Positions 28,306 to 35,802 of a stretch of DNA of 35,802 bases are shown here, piece after piece. How positions within the stretch are numbered: position 1 is the stretch's first letter; each line of letters opens with the position of its first letter. The position numbers and the translations under genes are program-made. The notes below the pieces were generated by a model that was not told the DNA's origin, made no database searches, and saw only the letters and a program-made list of their open reading frames with translations. Origin of the DNA: CAYUST01 sp041908765 (lineage in GTDB: Bacteria; Patescibacteriota; Gracilibacteria; Absconditabacterales; Absconditicoccaceae); assembly GCA_041908765.1 (NCBI GenBank), contig JAYREU010000019.1:1-35802 (forward strand), read 5' to 3'.

Positions 28306-29511
28306 TTATGTTGATCTATTCTCTCTCTTTCTCTCACTTTTTGGTAAATACTTTTCTGGCTCACGGACACACTTGAACTCTCCAATCTTGGTTTTGACTT
28401 CTTCTTTGTGTTTTCCTCACTTGTCATCGAACCAATAATAGGAAACGATGATGGTGTTTTTACCCATATTGTTCTCTTTGCTAGGTAGTTTTTTGATGAT
28501 GCCAGGAGTGCCATTTTTGCTTACCACTTTGGTGCCAATGTGGAGGTCTTGCATATGTGCTTCAGGCAGATGCGAGTAAGTAAGCGCATCAATTTTCTCA
28601 TTTTTTGTTCGTGCTTGGTGTGCTAGTGAAATGGCGATATCATGTGATTTCGCCTTGAGCACTTTTGACTTGAGTGTAGTAACGTCATTTCTCTCTAGTC
28701 CTTGTGGTTGTTCAGATGATGGTGTCTGTTGCTCCGCAGGAGTATTCTTTTTGCTTCTCGCAAGTTTTGCAATTCTTTGGACTTCTTTGGTATGTTGATT
28801 GACCGCATCAACTACTACTGGATTACCTTTTTTGGTGAGGAGTATGTTGGAGGTAGGGTAGTGTGAAGAAATAGCAAATATAGTAAATTCTGGTATATGC
28901 TTTCATTTACCAAAGGAGAGGAGTACCCCTTGTCAAATTTTTGGCACATATTTCTCTTCGAAATAGCTTTCATCTACCGTATTGAAACGCTTGTCTGACC
29001 AAATAACAGGGTTATTTTTGCTGTTGTAGTGACTCACGAATCCTTCATTGACTACAAACTCTTTGTCATCTCCTGCAGATACCGTGAGATATGGTTTGAT
29101 TCATTGTTGGTAAAGTTCAAAGAGATCTGTCCATACTTCATCGATAGATCATTCTTGGTTCAACGGAAATTGATCACCAGGTTTGAGTTTTGCGCACATC
29201 TCAGGTGGCAAGAGATCTGTATTGATCGTATAGCTGTGTTTACCATTGATGAAAGTAATCTCATGGTCGTGAATTGACTCAACCGTAGCGATTTGTACAT
29301 TTTCCAATCGGCTTTCTAAGCCATTTGTTGGACCACTAGGAGGACCTCCAGTACTACCACGCAGTACTTCTACGAGTTCTTGTTTATGTTTTTTCGTATT
29401 TTGTTTGGATTCACTTATGATGAATACAGGATCTATGAATGCCCCTTTTTCAACTGCAGGATTTTTTGGAGGTTGTTGAGATTCGGGGACTTTGGTAGTT
29501 TGTTTTTTCAT
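28306..29511 (-). CDS. Soluble protein with beta-barrel-like segments, unknown function
   Basis: 401 residues, with TGA read as Gly at several sites. The N-terminal 55 residues are polar and Pro-rich (ESQQPPKNPAVEKGAF). Three likely small beta-rich domains follow: about 70-120 (IATVESIHDHEITFINGKHS), 185-240 (VPKIGQGVLLSFGKGKHIPE) and 325-385 (IGTKVVSKNGTPGIIKKLPS, then YYWFDDKGGKHKEEVKTKIG). The last looks like an SH3/KOW-type barrel. A Gln/Pro linker and a basic helix lie between. I recognise no named family. It is the first gene of a minus-strand set with the 686- and 115-residue proteins, though the second also has its own promoter. Confidence 0.72.
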
Positions 29512-29543
29512 CGTGCAAAAGCATAATAAATAAGTACAGTAAG

Positions 29544-29570
29544 TTTATACCTTTTAGTTCATTTTGTCAA
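29544..29570 (-). promoter_or_regulatory. Promoter of the 401-residue protein gene
   Basis: Minus strand: TTGACA (29570-29565), 15 bases, TATAAA (29549-29544), 33 bases before the ATG. It lies in the 69-base gap shared with the divergent rsmH gene. Confidence 0.6.
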
Positions 29571-29580
29571 AAAATAGCCT

Positions 29581-30462
29581 ATGAAAATCACGAGACATAG
29601 TCCTGTTCTCCTAGCAGAAGTCCTCGAAGCCCTCCCTACCTCCTGAGTTTGGTTGGATGGTACGTTGGGACACGGTGGACATACACAAGCTTGGCTTGCG
29701 CAAGAGCCTGTAGATGCGACGCGCCATGTGGTGGGAACCGATAGAGATGAGGCTATGCTCGCCAAAGCGCGTGATTTTTTGGCAGAAGTGACGGGGAAAG
29801 TCACTTTTGTACAAGGTTCGTATGCGGATTTTGAGCTCATCCAAGAGCAGAGTGGGGTAAAACAATTTGACGCGATGTTGCTCGATTTGGGCGTCAATAT
29901 GGATCATTTCACCGATGGTGCGCGTGGATTTAGTATCAAGCGTGATGGTGCCCTCGATATGCGTTTCGATCGTTCGCGTGGCAAGACCTTGGCAGAACGT
30001 TTGGTGCAGGTCAGACCTCCGCAACTCCAAGAACAACTCATGCAGCATGGCGATTTTTCATCGAAATTCGCTCATGATTTGGCAGATGACTTACTCAGAG
30101 CGCATCGCCGCAAAGCCTTTGTCACGACCCAAGATATCAGAACGTGGTGCAAAGAGCGAGGTATGTCTGACAAAACGATTGCGATTTTGTTTCAAGCATT
30201 ACGTATTTGGGTGAATGATGAACTTGGAGAGTTGCAAAAATTCTTGCAATCATTTCCTCAATGGCTACACTCATGAGGTAGATGTATTATCATTTCCTAT
30301 CATAGCGGTGAAGATCGTATGGTCAAAGAAGCCTTCAAACAGCTCATCACCGACGGTGTATGAACCTTGATCAACAAAAAAGTAATCACTCCTGCGTATA
30401 CTGAAGTACAAAAAAATCCTGCTGCAAGCAGTGCAAAAATGAGAATATTTCAAAAGTTCTAA
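29581..30462 (+). CDS. rsmH: 16S rRNA m4C1402 methyltransferase RsmH
   Basis: 293 residues. It starts KITRHSPVLLAEVLEALPTS, followed by the SAM-binding GVWLDGTLGHGGHTQAWL and VVGTDRDEAML. The family block DAMLLDLGVNMDHFTDGARG and FSIKRDGALDMRFD is next. KTLAERLVQVRPPQLQEQL, AHRRKAFVTTQDI, FQALRIWVNDELGEL, GGRCIIISYHSGEDRMVKE and NPAASSAKMRIFQKF complete the family. It uses SAM to methylate N4 of C1402 in 16S rRNA. TGA encodes Gly in PTSGVW, SGGRCI and DGVGTL. The gene after it encodes an FtsL-like protein, the usual order in the division/cell-wall cluster. Confidence 0.95.
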
Positions 30463-30487
30463 TCTACTTTTTTGCAATATCGTTTCT

Positions 30488-30856
30488 ATGAATAAAATAG
30501 CTTTTCTGACCAGTATCTCAAAACAATACTTGTCGTTACAACAATCGCTCAGACGTCACAAAAAAACTATGAGTACGATTAAACTCGTCCTTGTTTCTCT
30601 CCTTTTTTTCTTTGCTATCGGCTACTATGCCAAAGAAATCAATGAACTCTCTACCAAGGGATACTTTCTCAAACAAGAAATGAAAGAGCTCGAACAGCTT
30701 GCTTTCAAAGAACATATCATTGAGCTAGATGTCCTTCTTCTCGAAAGGAAACTTTGGGATACCGTTAGTCAAGAAAATGCACGTCGATACGAAAGTGATC
30801 GTGTGGTAGTGTTGTATGCGAATCAACAGGAGCCGAAAGAAGAGGAAAAGAAATAA
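30488..30856 (+). CDS. ftsL: FtsL/DivIC-like small division protein
   Basis: 122 residues. A basic cytoplasmic N terminus (QSLRRHKKTMSTIK) leads to a single membrane helix (about 32-47, LVLVSLLFFFAIGYYA). A coiled coil follows (about 50-100; EINELSTKGYFLKQEMKELE, LLERKLWDTVSQENARRYE) and an acidic/Lys tail. Sequence identity to FtsL is low in general; the assignment rests on this layout and on position 25 bases after rsmH. FtsL forms a complex with FtsB and FtsQ at the septum. The start at 30488 or an internal ATG at 30569 are both possible. It has no TGA codon. Confidence 0.72.
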   Translation: MNKIAFLTSISKQYLSLQQSLRRHKKTMSTIKLVLVSLLFFFAIGYYAKEINELSTKGYFLKQEMKELEQLAFKEHIIELDVLLLERKLWDTVSQENARRYESDRVVVLYANQQEPKEEEKK

Positions 30857-30877
30857 GATTTAAGACTTAACTTGTAC

Positions 30878-30957
30878 TTCCCCCCTGTGAAGGGGGGACT
30901 ATGGGGGGTTTTATGAAAAATAAACCCCCTCTCACTCCCCCTTCACAGGGGGAGGAA
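30878..30957. repeat. GC-rich palindromic element, inverted pair (copy B)
   Basis: Left arm 30878-30914 starts TTCCCCCCTGTGAAGGGGGG and ends GGGGGGTTTTAT. The right arm 30921-30957 is its near-exact reverse complement, and six bases separate them. The pair lies between the convergent ftsL-like and dus genes and may end both transcripts. The right arm and loop encode the last residues of Dus. Confidence 0.85.
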
Positions 30958-32035
30958 CGTTTTGGTTATGCTCTTCGAAAAATTGTTCCAAACACTCCCT
31001 CAATGGCATATAGTCATCTATTTTCGCAATCTGTTGTTTGAGTTCTTTGTTGTTGGGGATTCAGGTGACATAGGCGAAAAGATATTTTCTGATCTCTCTT
31101 GGAGTTGCCCAGCGTTCACGGAATAATTTTCAGGCATAGAGCTGTGGGATAAGATCTTCTAGTTCCTGCTTGGTAGGCTGTCTCAAAGGCATTTTCTCAG
31201 GTTGTGCATACTGTGCAAGGTATCGTTCGCAGACCATCATCAAATCAAGATGGCGAAGGATGACGTCTTTTTTTTCAGAGAGGGTGGGTGTATGTGGTGT
31301 CAAAATTCGTGGATTGCCAATAGCTGATTGAGCAATCATCGTACCGTCCAATAAAACCCCCCTGCCTTCGGCATCCCCCCTTGACAGGGGGGAAGAGCAG
31401 TGTTTTTTTGCGTCTTCATATGATCTCAAACCTCCATTACCGATGATGACTTTGTCAGGCAGTGCTTGCTTGAGGCGATAAATAAAATCTCGATCTACTT
31501 CTCCGGCATGACTTTGTTGATATGTTCTGCCGTGCAAGGCAATGAGCCATACGTGTTTCGCTGCGGCACACACAAAGTCGAATTGTTCTTCTTTGTCCTC
31601 GACATTGAGTCCTACTCTCGTTTTGAGACTGAGACGCATTCAGGTATCTGCAAGTTGTGCCAAGAGATCGAGCGCATTTTTCCTGTCTTTGAGAAGTGCA
31701 CTACCAGCGCCACATTTCATGATAGTCGGTGAGGGGCATCACATATTTATTTCAAGTGAGGTGAATCCGTACGTTTGACGCAGATCCAGTGCGCATTGTT
31801 TGAGCGAATCGATATTGCCTCAGAAAATTTGCACAATCAATTCTGGTTCAAAGTCTGTCGTGAGGATATGGTGCACCACGCCAGCGGGTGCATGGATATA
31901 GCCATCTGCACTCATAAACTCTGTCCAGAGCATCAACTCATCCTCAGGATTTCCATGACGTGCGAAAACCTCCTTACAGATAATTCTGTAAGCACAGTCG
32001 GTGATTCAATCCATAGGGGCGAGGCAGATACGCAT
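30911..32035 (-). CDS. dus: tRNA-dihydrouridine synthase with repeat-derived segments
   Basis: 374 residues. The FMN-binding TIM barrel shows CLAPMDGITDCAYRIICKEV, FGGNIDSLKQCA, EINMGCPSP with catalytic Cys100 (Gly from TGA), KCGAGSALLKDRKNALDL, RLSLKTRVGL, LHGRTYQQSHAGEVD, IIGNGGLRSYEDAKKH and LDGTMIAQSAIGNPRI. A helical C-terminal domain follows (PTKQELEDLIPQLYAGKLF). The enzyme reduces uridine to dihydrouridine in tRNA. Residues 214-229 (SSPLSRGDAEGRGVLL) are encoded by palindromic repeat copy C, where the family normally has a short loop. Residues 360-374 (VPPPVKGEGEGVYFS) and the stop codon come from copy B. Both keep the frame open. Confidence 0.9.
31351..31394. repeat. GC-rich palindromic element, copy C, inside dus
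   Basis: 44 bases; on the minus strand TTCCCCCCTGTCAAGGGGGG, then ATGCCGAAGGCA, then GGGGGGTTTTAT. The ends equal those of copy B, and the inner ATGCC...GGCA equals that of copy A. It is translated as residues 214-229 of Dus. Confidence 0.85.
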
Positions 32036-32114
32036 AACAAATAATCAAATAGACAAATTAACAAATATTCATATGTACCTCGCAAAGCACTTTTATGGCT
32101 TTTGCAGTGCCTCC

Positions 32115-32647
32115 TTAAGAAGTCAGGTCATCCAAATCAACATCACCGTCACCATCTTTGTCCAAGAGTGCGAGGAGTGGAGAGAGAGAAGAGTCGGTAT
32201 CCAGATTATTTTTTTCTTCAGTGAGGAGGTGAGTAAGTTGTTTGGTATCGAGCTTTCACCCATAAGTACAGGTGCGACTCCGGTTAGTAATTGTTCAATA
32301 GTAGTAGTATCTAAACCAGTTTTCTCAGCAATGAGTGCAGTAACTTTTGCTTTTTTGTTACCGAAAATATGTGTGACTATGCCTTGTCCTTTGTTTTCCA
32401 TGCTCGCAATATCACTCAAGTCATCCAGGATAGAACCATCATGATCTTTGTCGAGTGCGTTTAGTAGGGAAGTAGCACCCGTGTCAGACTTGCTATTGTG
32501 TGCTAGCCCACCCAAAAGACTGCCAATCATTTGATCTGCAAGTCCACTTGTTTCTGTTTTGCCTAGATCAAGTGCCCCTCCGATTTTTTGATTGATATAT
32601 GTACTGACTTGTTGTTTGATGAGTCCATCAATAAAGGTGCCAAACAT
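32115..32647 (-). CDS. DUF937-family protein with EF-hand-like loops, one frameshift
   Basis: About 177 residues after repairing one missing base. DUF937 features are FIDGLIKQQVSTYINQKIGG, LADQMIGSLLGGLAHN, GIVTHIFGNKKAKVTALIAE and TGLDTTTIEQLLTGVAPVLM. A calcium-binding-type loop (LDKDHDGSILDDLSDIA) lies inside it. After PVLMG the frame changes: with one extra G at the GGG run (32259-32261) the next residues are GKLDTKQLTHLLTEEKNN, then a second clear loop, LDKDGDGDVDLDDLTS, and TAA at 32115-32117. Without repair the protein ends in an unrelated Trp-rich tail and TAA at 32123. The DUF937 function is unknown; EF-hand-like loops suggest metal binding. The gap to dus (32036-32114) holds only a weak GCACT/AGTGC stem. 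Confidence 0.75.
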
Positions 32648-32757
32648 GTGTTATGAGTAAAATAAATAGCTATGTATGCTGATTTAAACGTGAAATACAA
32701 CATTGTCTGTGTGGTTTCCTCTGCCTTATAAGATGCTTAAATCGACCGGAGGAGGGC

Positions 32758-32785
32758 TTGTAAAGTAGTGCTATTTACATACTAT
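32758..32785 (+). promoter_or_regulatory. Candidate htpX promoter
   Basis: TTGTAA (32758-32763), 16 bases, TACTAT (32780-32785), 38 bases before the ATG. It lies in the gap between the divergent DUF937 gene and htpX. No CIRCE-like heat-shock operator is seen. Confidence 0.45.
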
Positions 32786-32822
32786 ACAAACGTGTTTTAG
32801 TTATTTACACACACACCAAACT

Positions 32823-33713
32823 ATGCAAGTGTTCAAAAGACGATGATTATTTTTGTTAACAAACTTGGCAATCATTATATTGATCAATATCATTTTAGTG
32901 ATTCTCGAACGTTACTTTGGATTCCGTATTATGTCCGGTGGATATACGGGTCTGCTCGTGATGGCGTTCGTATTTGGTTTCGTGGGAGCAATCATCAATC
33001 TCCAAATCAGTAGATGGATGGCCAAAAGAGCCTACAATATCCAGCTCATCGATGAACAATCCAGTGCCCAACATCCTAATCTCGCAGTAGTTTATCGCAC
33101 CGTGCAAAAGATTTCTCAAATGCATGACTTTGCTATGCCCGAAGTGGGCATCTATCAAAACGCCTCTCCCAATGCATTCGCTACCTGACCAAGCAAAAAT
33201 CGCTCAATCGTAGCAGTTTCTTCGGGGTTACTCCAAGGGATGACTGCTGACGAAATCGAATGAGTAATAGGGCATGAAATGTCACACATCTACAACGGTG
33301 ATATGGTGACGATGACCTTGTTGCAAGGAGTGCTCAATACGTTTACTATTTTCTTTGCAAGAGTGATTGCGATGGCAATCAGTGGCTGATCTAGAGACAA
33401 TAATAATCATGTCTGAGGATTTGCCTACTATGGTATTGTCATGTTGCTTGATATCGTATTGTGATTATTTGCAAGTCTGATTCTTATGCGATACTCGAGA
33501 CAAAGAGAATTTGCAGCAGATGCGGGAAGTGCAGAGCATGTAGGCACTGCCAAGATGATCGCAGCGTTGCGCAAACTCCAAGAGTTCTCCAACAAACCTG
33601 TAGAGCAAGATCAATACGCCATTATGAAAATCAGTGGTGGCAAGGTATGGCTTCGTCTCTTCAGTTCTCATCCGAGTTTGGAGAGCAGAATAGAGGCGTT
33701 ACAAAACATGTAG
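32823..33713 (+). CDS. htpX: HtpX-like M48 membrane metalloprotease
   Basis: 296 residues, normal for HtpX. It starts MQVFKRRGLFLLTNLAIIIL (first membrane helix), then a second helix (FVFGFVGAIINLQ) and YNIQLIDEQSS. The family block MPEVGIYQNASPNAFATGPS (one Gly from TGA) and NRSIVAVSSGLL follows. The zinc site is GHEMSH (His151, Glu152, His155), with REFAADAGSAEH providing the third ligand region. Two further membrane helices lie at about 160-215. The C terminus is LFSSHPSLESRIEALQNM. HtpX degrades damaged membrane proteins. The start at 32823 is supported by the N-terminal match across a TGA. The small gene at 33741 follows after 27 bases. Confidence 0.94.
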
Positions 33714-33740
33714 TAATTAATTTATTCTTACGTACTTATC

Positions 33741-33923
33741 ATGACTACAATTACTCACGATCAAAACCTAGAGAACACGCTTGATTCCACTCCCGACAAT
33801 GGCTACGGCAAAGTTACGCAAACATCCAATGATCTAAGCAATGTCCTCAAGTACGGTGATGGAAGTTCGAGAGATGCCTTCTTGCGCTATCTTGATGAGG
33901 TTGAAGCGCATTTTAAGGGGTAG
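33741..33923 (+). CDS. Small hypothetical protein
   Basis: 60 residues: MTTITHDQNLENTLDSTPDN, then NDLSNVLKYGDGSSRDAFLR and YLDEVEAHFKG. It is polar and acidic, with a helical C-terminal half and no membrane segment. It has no TGA codon and no recognised family. It lies 27 bases after htpX, so it probably shares its transcript. The codon use is like that of its neighbours, which supports a real gene, but its short length keeps the call tentative. Confidence 0.5.
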   Translation: MTTITHDQNLENTLDSTPDNGYGKVTQTSNDLSNVLKYGDGSSRDAFLRYLDEVEAHFKG

Positions 33924-33939
33924 ATACTAAGTAGATTTT

Positions 33940-34365
33940 TTACAAATAAAAAAACTGCCCTTGGAATTTCCAAGGACAATATCATTTCTTATATATCGGT
34001 AGACATGCCCATAGCACCATTCCTATGCCCACGAGAGCAAAAGGAATATCTCTTGGATCATGCCATTCAATGATGATGAAGAGTAGACTCACAAGAGTTG
34101 CTACTCCCCATATTCCTCTTTTTATTGTCGTGCTTGCCAAAGTAATGGTTAGTACCTTACAAACGACATATCCAGCTCCTAGTAGGAGAATAAGTGCCCA
34201 TGCGCTATTGTTGATATTTCCTGTATGAAAGAGCAGGAAGTAGTACAATGAATCAGGGTCACATGCCTTACACCATTCATCTCGGTAACTCACTGCTGTC
34301 ATTTCCCACATTGCATGGATGAACAGTAAGAGTATGATGATGTTGAAGCGTGTTCGATTATTCAT
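33940..34365 (-). CDS. Four-helix membrane protein with a UGA before its terminator
   Basis: Either 127 residues if the TGA at 33984-33982 acts as a stop, or 141 if it is read as Gly to TAA at 33940. Four membrane helices are visible (FNIIILLLFIHAMW; WALILLLGAGYVVCKVLTIT; GIWGVATLVSLLFIII; PFALVGIGMVLWACLPI). A Cys pair (WCKACDPDSLYY) lies in the first loop, which could form a disulfide or bind metal. The extension is GYCPWKFQGQFFYL, which is just the terminator stem translated. It has no recognised family. It overlaps the upstream gene's stop by 8 bases, as third gene of the cluster. Confidence 0.65.
33946..33978 (-). terminator. Terminator inside the recoded C terminus
   Basis: Minus strand: CCTTGGAA-A-TTCCAAGG, then GCAG and a T run. 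It lies directly after the TGA at 33984-33982 and before the TAA at 33942-33940 of the membrane-protein gene. Confidence 0.78.
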
Positions 34366-35113
34366 CTAGATCTTTTTCTAGTTCTGCCCAGTCAACTTGT
34401 ACTGAATGAATGAACCAGCGTAGGATTACCCAAGCTAAAAGGTTAAGCACAATGAAGTGAAATGTTTTTTCTCCTATGAGTTTCTTGATAATCGGTACAA
34501 AGTCGTCAAACAAATGTACAGGAATTAATCCTAATACAAACGATAAGAAACAAAACGTATAGACAAGATCTAACATTTTATTTTTCCTCTTGCGTGATTT
34601 GAGTAACGAAATAAGGTCTCCTTTTTCTTCCAGCTGAACCGGTATAAAAAAGGTAAATGCAACTTTGTTCAACAACCACACTAGGGTCATGTTAGTCAAC
34701 TCTTTGCACCATGCATGTCCTTTTTTGATAAAGATGAGAGCAAGCACGTAAGCAAATAAGAGCGGTATGAGTGCTCCTGAGACCGCTACGAGGCTCTGCA
34801 GCAGTAGTGATGTTGGTACTGCATTAATATATTCAAGGTCCATACCAAGTGGTATGAGATGAATAGTATAGGCTACTGAATTGATATTCCATGAGAGTAA
34901 GGATAGCCCTTCACCAATGTGGAAAGCTTTTACGCCAACTCCTAGGAGATGCGCTGTCCAAAGTTTCCCAAAGTTTGCAATGAGCAGCGTAGGCAGACAC
35001 ATCAAGGCAAGGAGGAAAATAATGCCATATGCAGTGAGGAAGTTTTTGATTCCTCCTTCTTGTGAAGTATTTTCCTCTGAGGTCGAATCTGAATTGTTAT
35101 TTTCCATATCCAT
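34358..35113 (-). CDS. Multi-helix membrane protein
   Basis: 251 residues from ATG 35113 (or 249 from ATG 35107). A polar, acidic N terminus (ENNNSDSTSEENTSQEGG) leads to about five or six membrane helices: GIIFLLALMCLPTLLI, LLLQSLVAVSGALIPLLFAY with VLALIFI, LVWLLNKVAFTFFIP, VYTFCFLSFVLGLIPV and FIVLNLLAWVILRWFI. A basic loop (LKSRKRKNKM) is between. It ends WAELEKDLDE. I recognise no catalytic motif or family. No TGA is used. It overlaps the end of the upstream gene by 11 or 17 bases. Confidence 0.72.
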   Translation of the reverse strand: MDMENNNSDSTSEENTSQEGGIKNFLTAYGIIFLLALMCLPTLLIANFGKLWTAHLLGVGVKAFHIGEGLSLLSWNINSVAYTIHLIPLGMDLEYINAVPTSLLLQSLVAVSGALIPLLFAYVLALIFIKKGHAWCKELTNMTLVWLLNKVAFTFFIPVQLEEKGDLISLLKSRKRKNKMLDLVYTFCFLSFVLGLIPVHLFDDFVPIIKKLIGEKTFHFIVLNLLAWVILRWFIHSVQVDWAELEKDLDE

Positions 35114-35492
35114 ATTTTTTGAGTAACTCCTGAATTTGGTTTTGCAGTGTTCGTAACTCTGGATCATAGGCTACTATGTTTGCCTTGATCATCAAGATTT
35201 GACGACACATGAGAGTGACGATACCTCTATCCCCAAACCATTTTTGGAAGATGAGGTAGAGTGCACTAAGTACGAGCATTAGAGATAGTACAATAGTTCC
35301 CCAGTGCATCTGGGACCATACAGGAACAACTCCCTTGAAGTACAATATTACTAGTGCGGAAGTTAAGCCACCACACACAAATATACGTAACCCCTTACTC
35401 CATTCCAAGTCGCTGAGCTTTTGAGCCCGCAACTCATAATAGTCTTTGTATGCATCGTTAATTTGTTCGATGCTTGTTTCTTTATTTTCCAT
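35097..35492 (-). CDS. Small TM-hairpin protein
   Basis: 131 residues. The N-terminal helix (IEQINDAYKDYYELRAQKL) is followed by two membrane helices (about 35-52, RIFVCGGLTSALVILYF, and 63-82, HWGTIVLSLMLVLSALYLIF). A C-terminal helix follows (DPELRTLQNQIQELLKKY). It resembles the 126-residue protein at 21444-21824 in order and spacing. It has no recognised family, although the arrangement is loosely like SLATT-type 2TM proteins. It is the first gene of the third membrane cluster, with a good promoter at 35537-35564. Confidence 0.73.
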   Translation of the reverse strand: MENKETSIEQINDAYKDYYELRAQKLSDLEWSKGLRIFVCGGLTSALVILYFKGVVPVWSQMHWGTIVLSLMLVLSALYLIFQKWFGDRGIVTLMCRQILMIKANIVAYDPELRTLQNQIQELLKKYGYGK

Positions 35493-35536
35493 ATATGTTT
35501 TATTTACTTGTTTTGTTAATGATCACGAATGAGTAT

Positions 35537-35564
35537 TTTATAGATATTTTACTATAAATGTCAA
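35537..35564 (-). promoter_or_regulatory. Promoter of the third membrane cluster
   Basis: Minus strand: TTGACA (35564-35559), 16 bases, TATAAA (35542-35537), 45 bases before the ATG. This is close to the bacterial consensus and matches the boxes at 3906-3933. Confidence 0.72.
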
Positions 35565-35574
35565 TAGCAGAATT

Positions 35575-35802
35575 TTATGACAACATGTAGGCAATTGTAG
35601 AGAGATAGCCATATCTTTTCTTTTTTCCGAGGGTGTTTACGGTGAATCACAGATCAGTGAAGAGGTTCTGTCGCTCGGGATCTTTTTTGAAGTTGAGTTG
35701 GAAGTATGCTTGGAGCTGGAGTTTATGTATACCGTATTGGAGCACGTTGCTAATGATGTCATTGAGAGCGGGGATGAGTTTGGTGTGCGTATAGGTTTCT
35801 TC
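35575..35802 (-). CDS. 3' end of an unknown protein (partial)
   Basis: 75 residues from the window edge to TAA at 35575-35577, with one TGA read as Gly (LFTDLGFTVN). The visible end reads LIPALNDIISNVLQYGIHKL, then AYFQLNFKKDPERQNLFTDL, GFTVNTLGKKKRYGYLSTIA and YMLS. It is soluble, helical and basic, with no recognised family. The start is outside the window. Confidence 0.6.

Noticed and set aside
29559..30048. Long minus-strand frames opposite rsmH
   Set aside because: rsmH on the plus strand has full family motifs; the opposite frames have no recognisable protein features.
1..35802. tRNA or rRNA genes
   Set aside because: I looked for cloverleaf-like stems and T-loop motifs in the gaps and found none that hold up by eye; a covariance search would be needed to exclude small RNAs.

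Overview
The window comes from a bacterium that reads UGA as glycine (NCBI genetic code 25), as known for Candidatus Gracilibacteria (BD1-5/GN02) and Absconditabacteria (SR1) in the candidate phyla radiation (Patescibacteria). The sequence shows this directly. Read with the standard code, most genes are broken by TGA. Read with TGA=Gly they become full length, and the TGAs fall on conserved family glycines: GHNPGL of a SixA phosphatase, both glycines before GL in the GFGLGL box of a histidine kinase, NMGCP of a dihydrouridine synthase, ATGPSKNR of HtpX and CTGHPG of GatB. All coordinates below read through TGA and end only at TAA or TAG. I cannot tell Gracilibacteria from SR1 with this window alone.

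Layout. 1-2300: 3' end of an unknown gene, then a CHAD-SixA pair (minus strand) and a repeat-rich gap. 2300-3940: a small membrane-protein cluster (minus). 4000-7000: a two-component system (kinase, secreted Met-rich repeat protein, response regulator; minus). 7171-8142: an SLH-like, very acidic surface protein. 8370-21207: a 12-gene plus-strand glycan operon. It holds five glycosyltransferases, two large membrane proteins, a nucleotidyltransferase, a CDP-alcohol phosphotransferase, a TupA-like ATP-grasp protein, a Wzx-like flippase and a small membrane protein. 21208-23107: structured repeats and a second membrane-protein cluster (minus). 23283-25799: nusA-gatB. 25822-29511: a minus-strand operon of three proteins I do not recognise. 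29581-30856: rsmH and an FtsL-like gene, a remnant of the division/cell-wall cluster. 30911-32647: dus and a DUF937/EF-hand protein (minus). 32823-33923: htpX and a small gene. 33940-35492: a third membrane-protein cluster (minus). 35575-35802: 3' end of another gene.

How genes work together. The glycan operon can make a lipid-linked sugar chain, possibly decorate it with a phospho-alcohol (cytidylyltransferase plus CDP-alcohol phosphotransferase are adjacent), and flip it outward. The neighbouring SLH-like protein may be part of the same surface. The kinase and secreted-protein promoters share TTAAG-N6-TTAA(G/A) direct repeats, which fits an autoregulated OmpR-type system.

The most unusual items are: (1) a small GC-rich palindromic repeat family (ends TTCCCCCC...GGGGGGTTTT) with one copy inside the dus reading frame and another supplying its C terminus; (2) three separate clusters of coiled-coil/TM-hairpin membrane proteins with similar promoters; (3) a gene whose UGA must be read through into its own terminator; (4) an unrecognised 3-gene operon; (5) two genes with single-base frameshifts at base runs.
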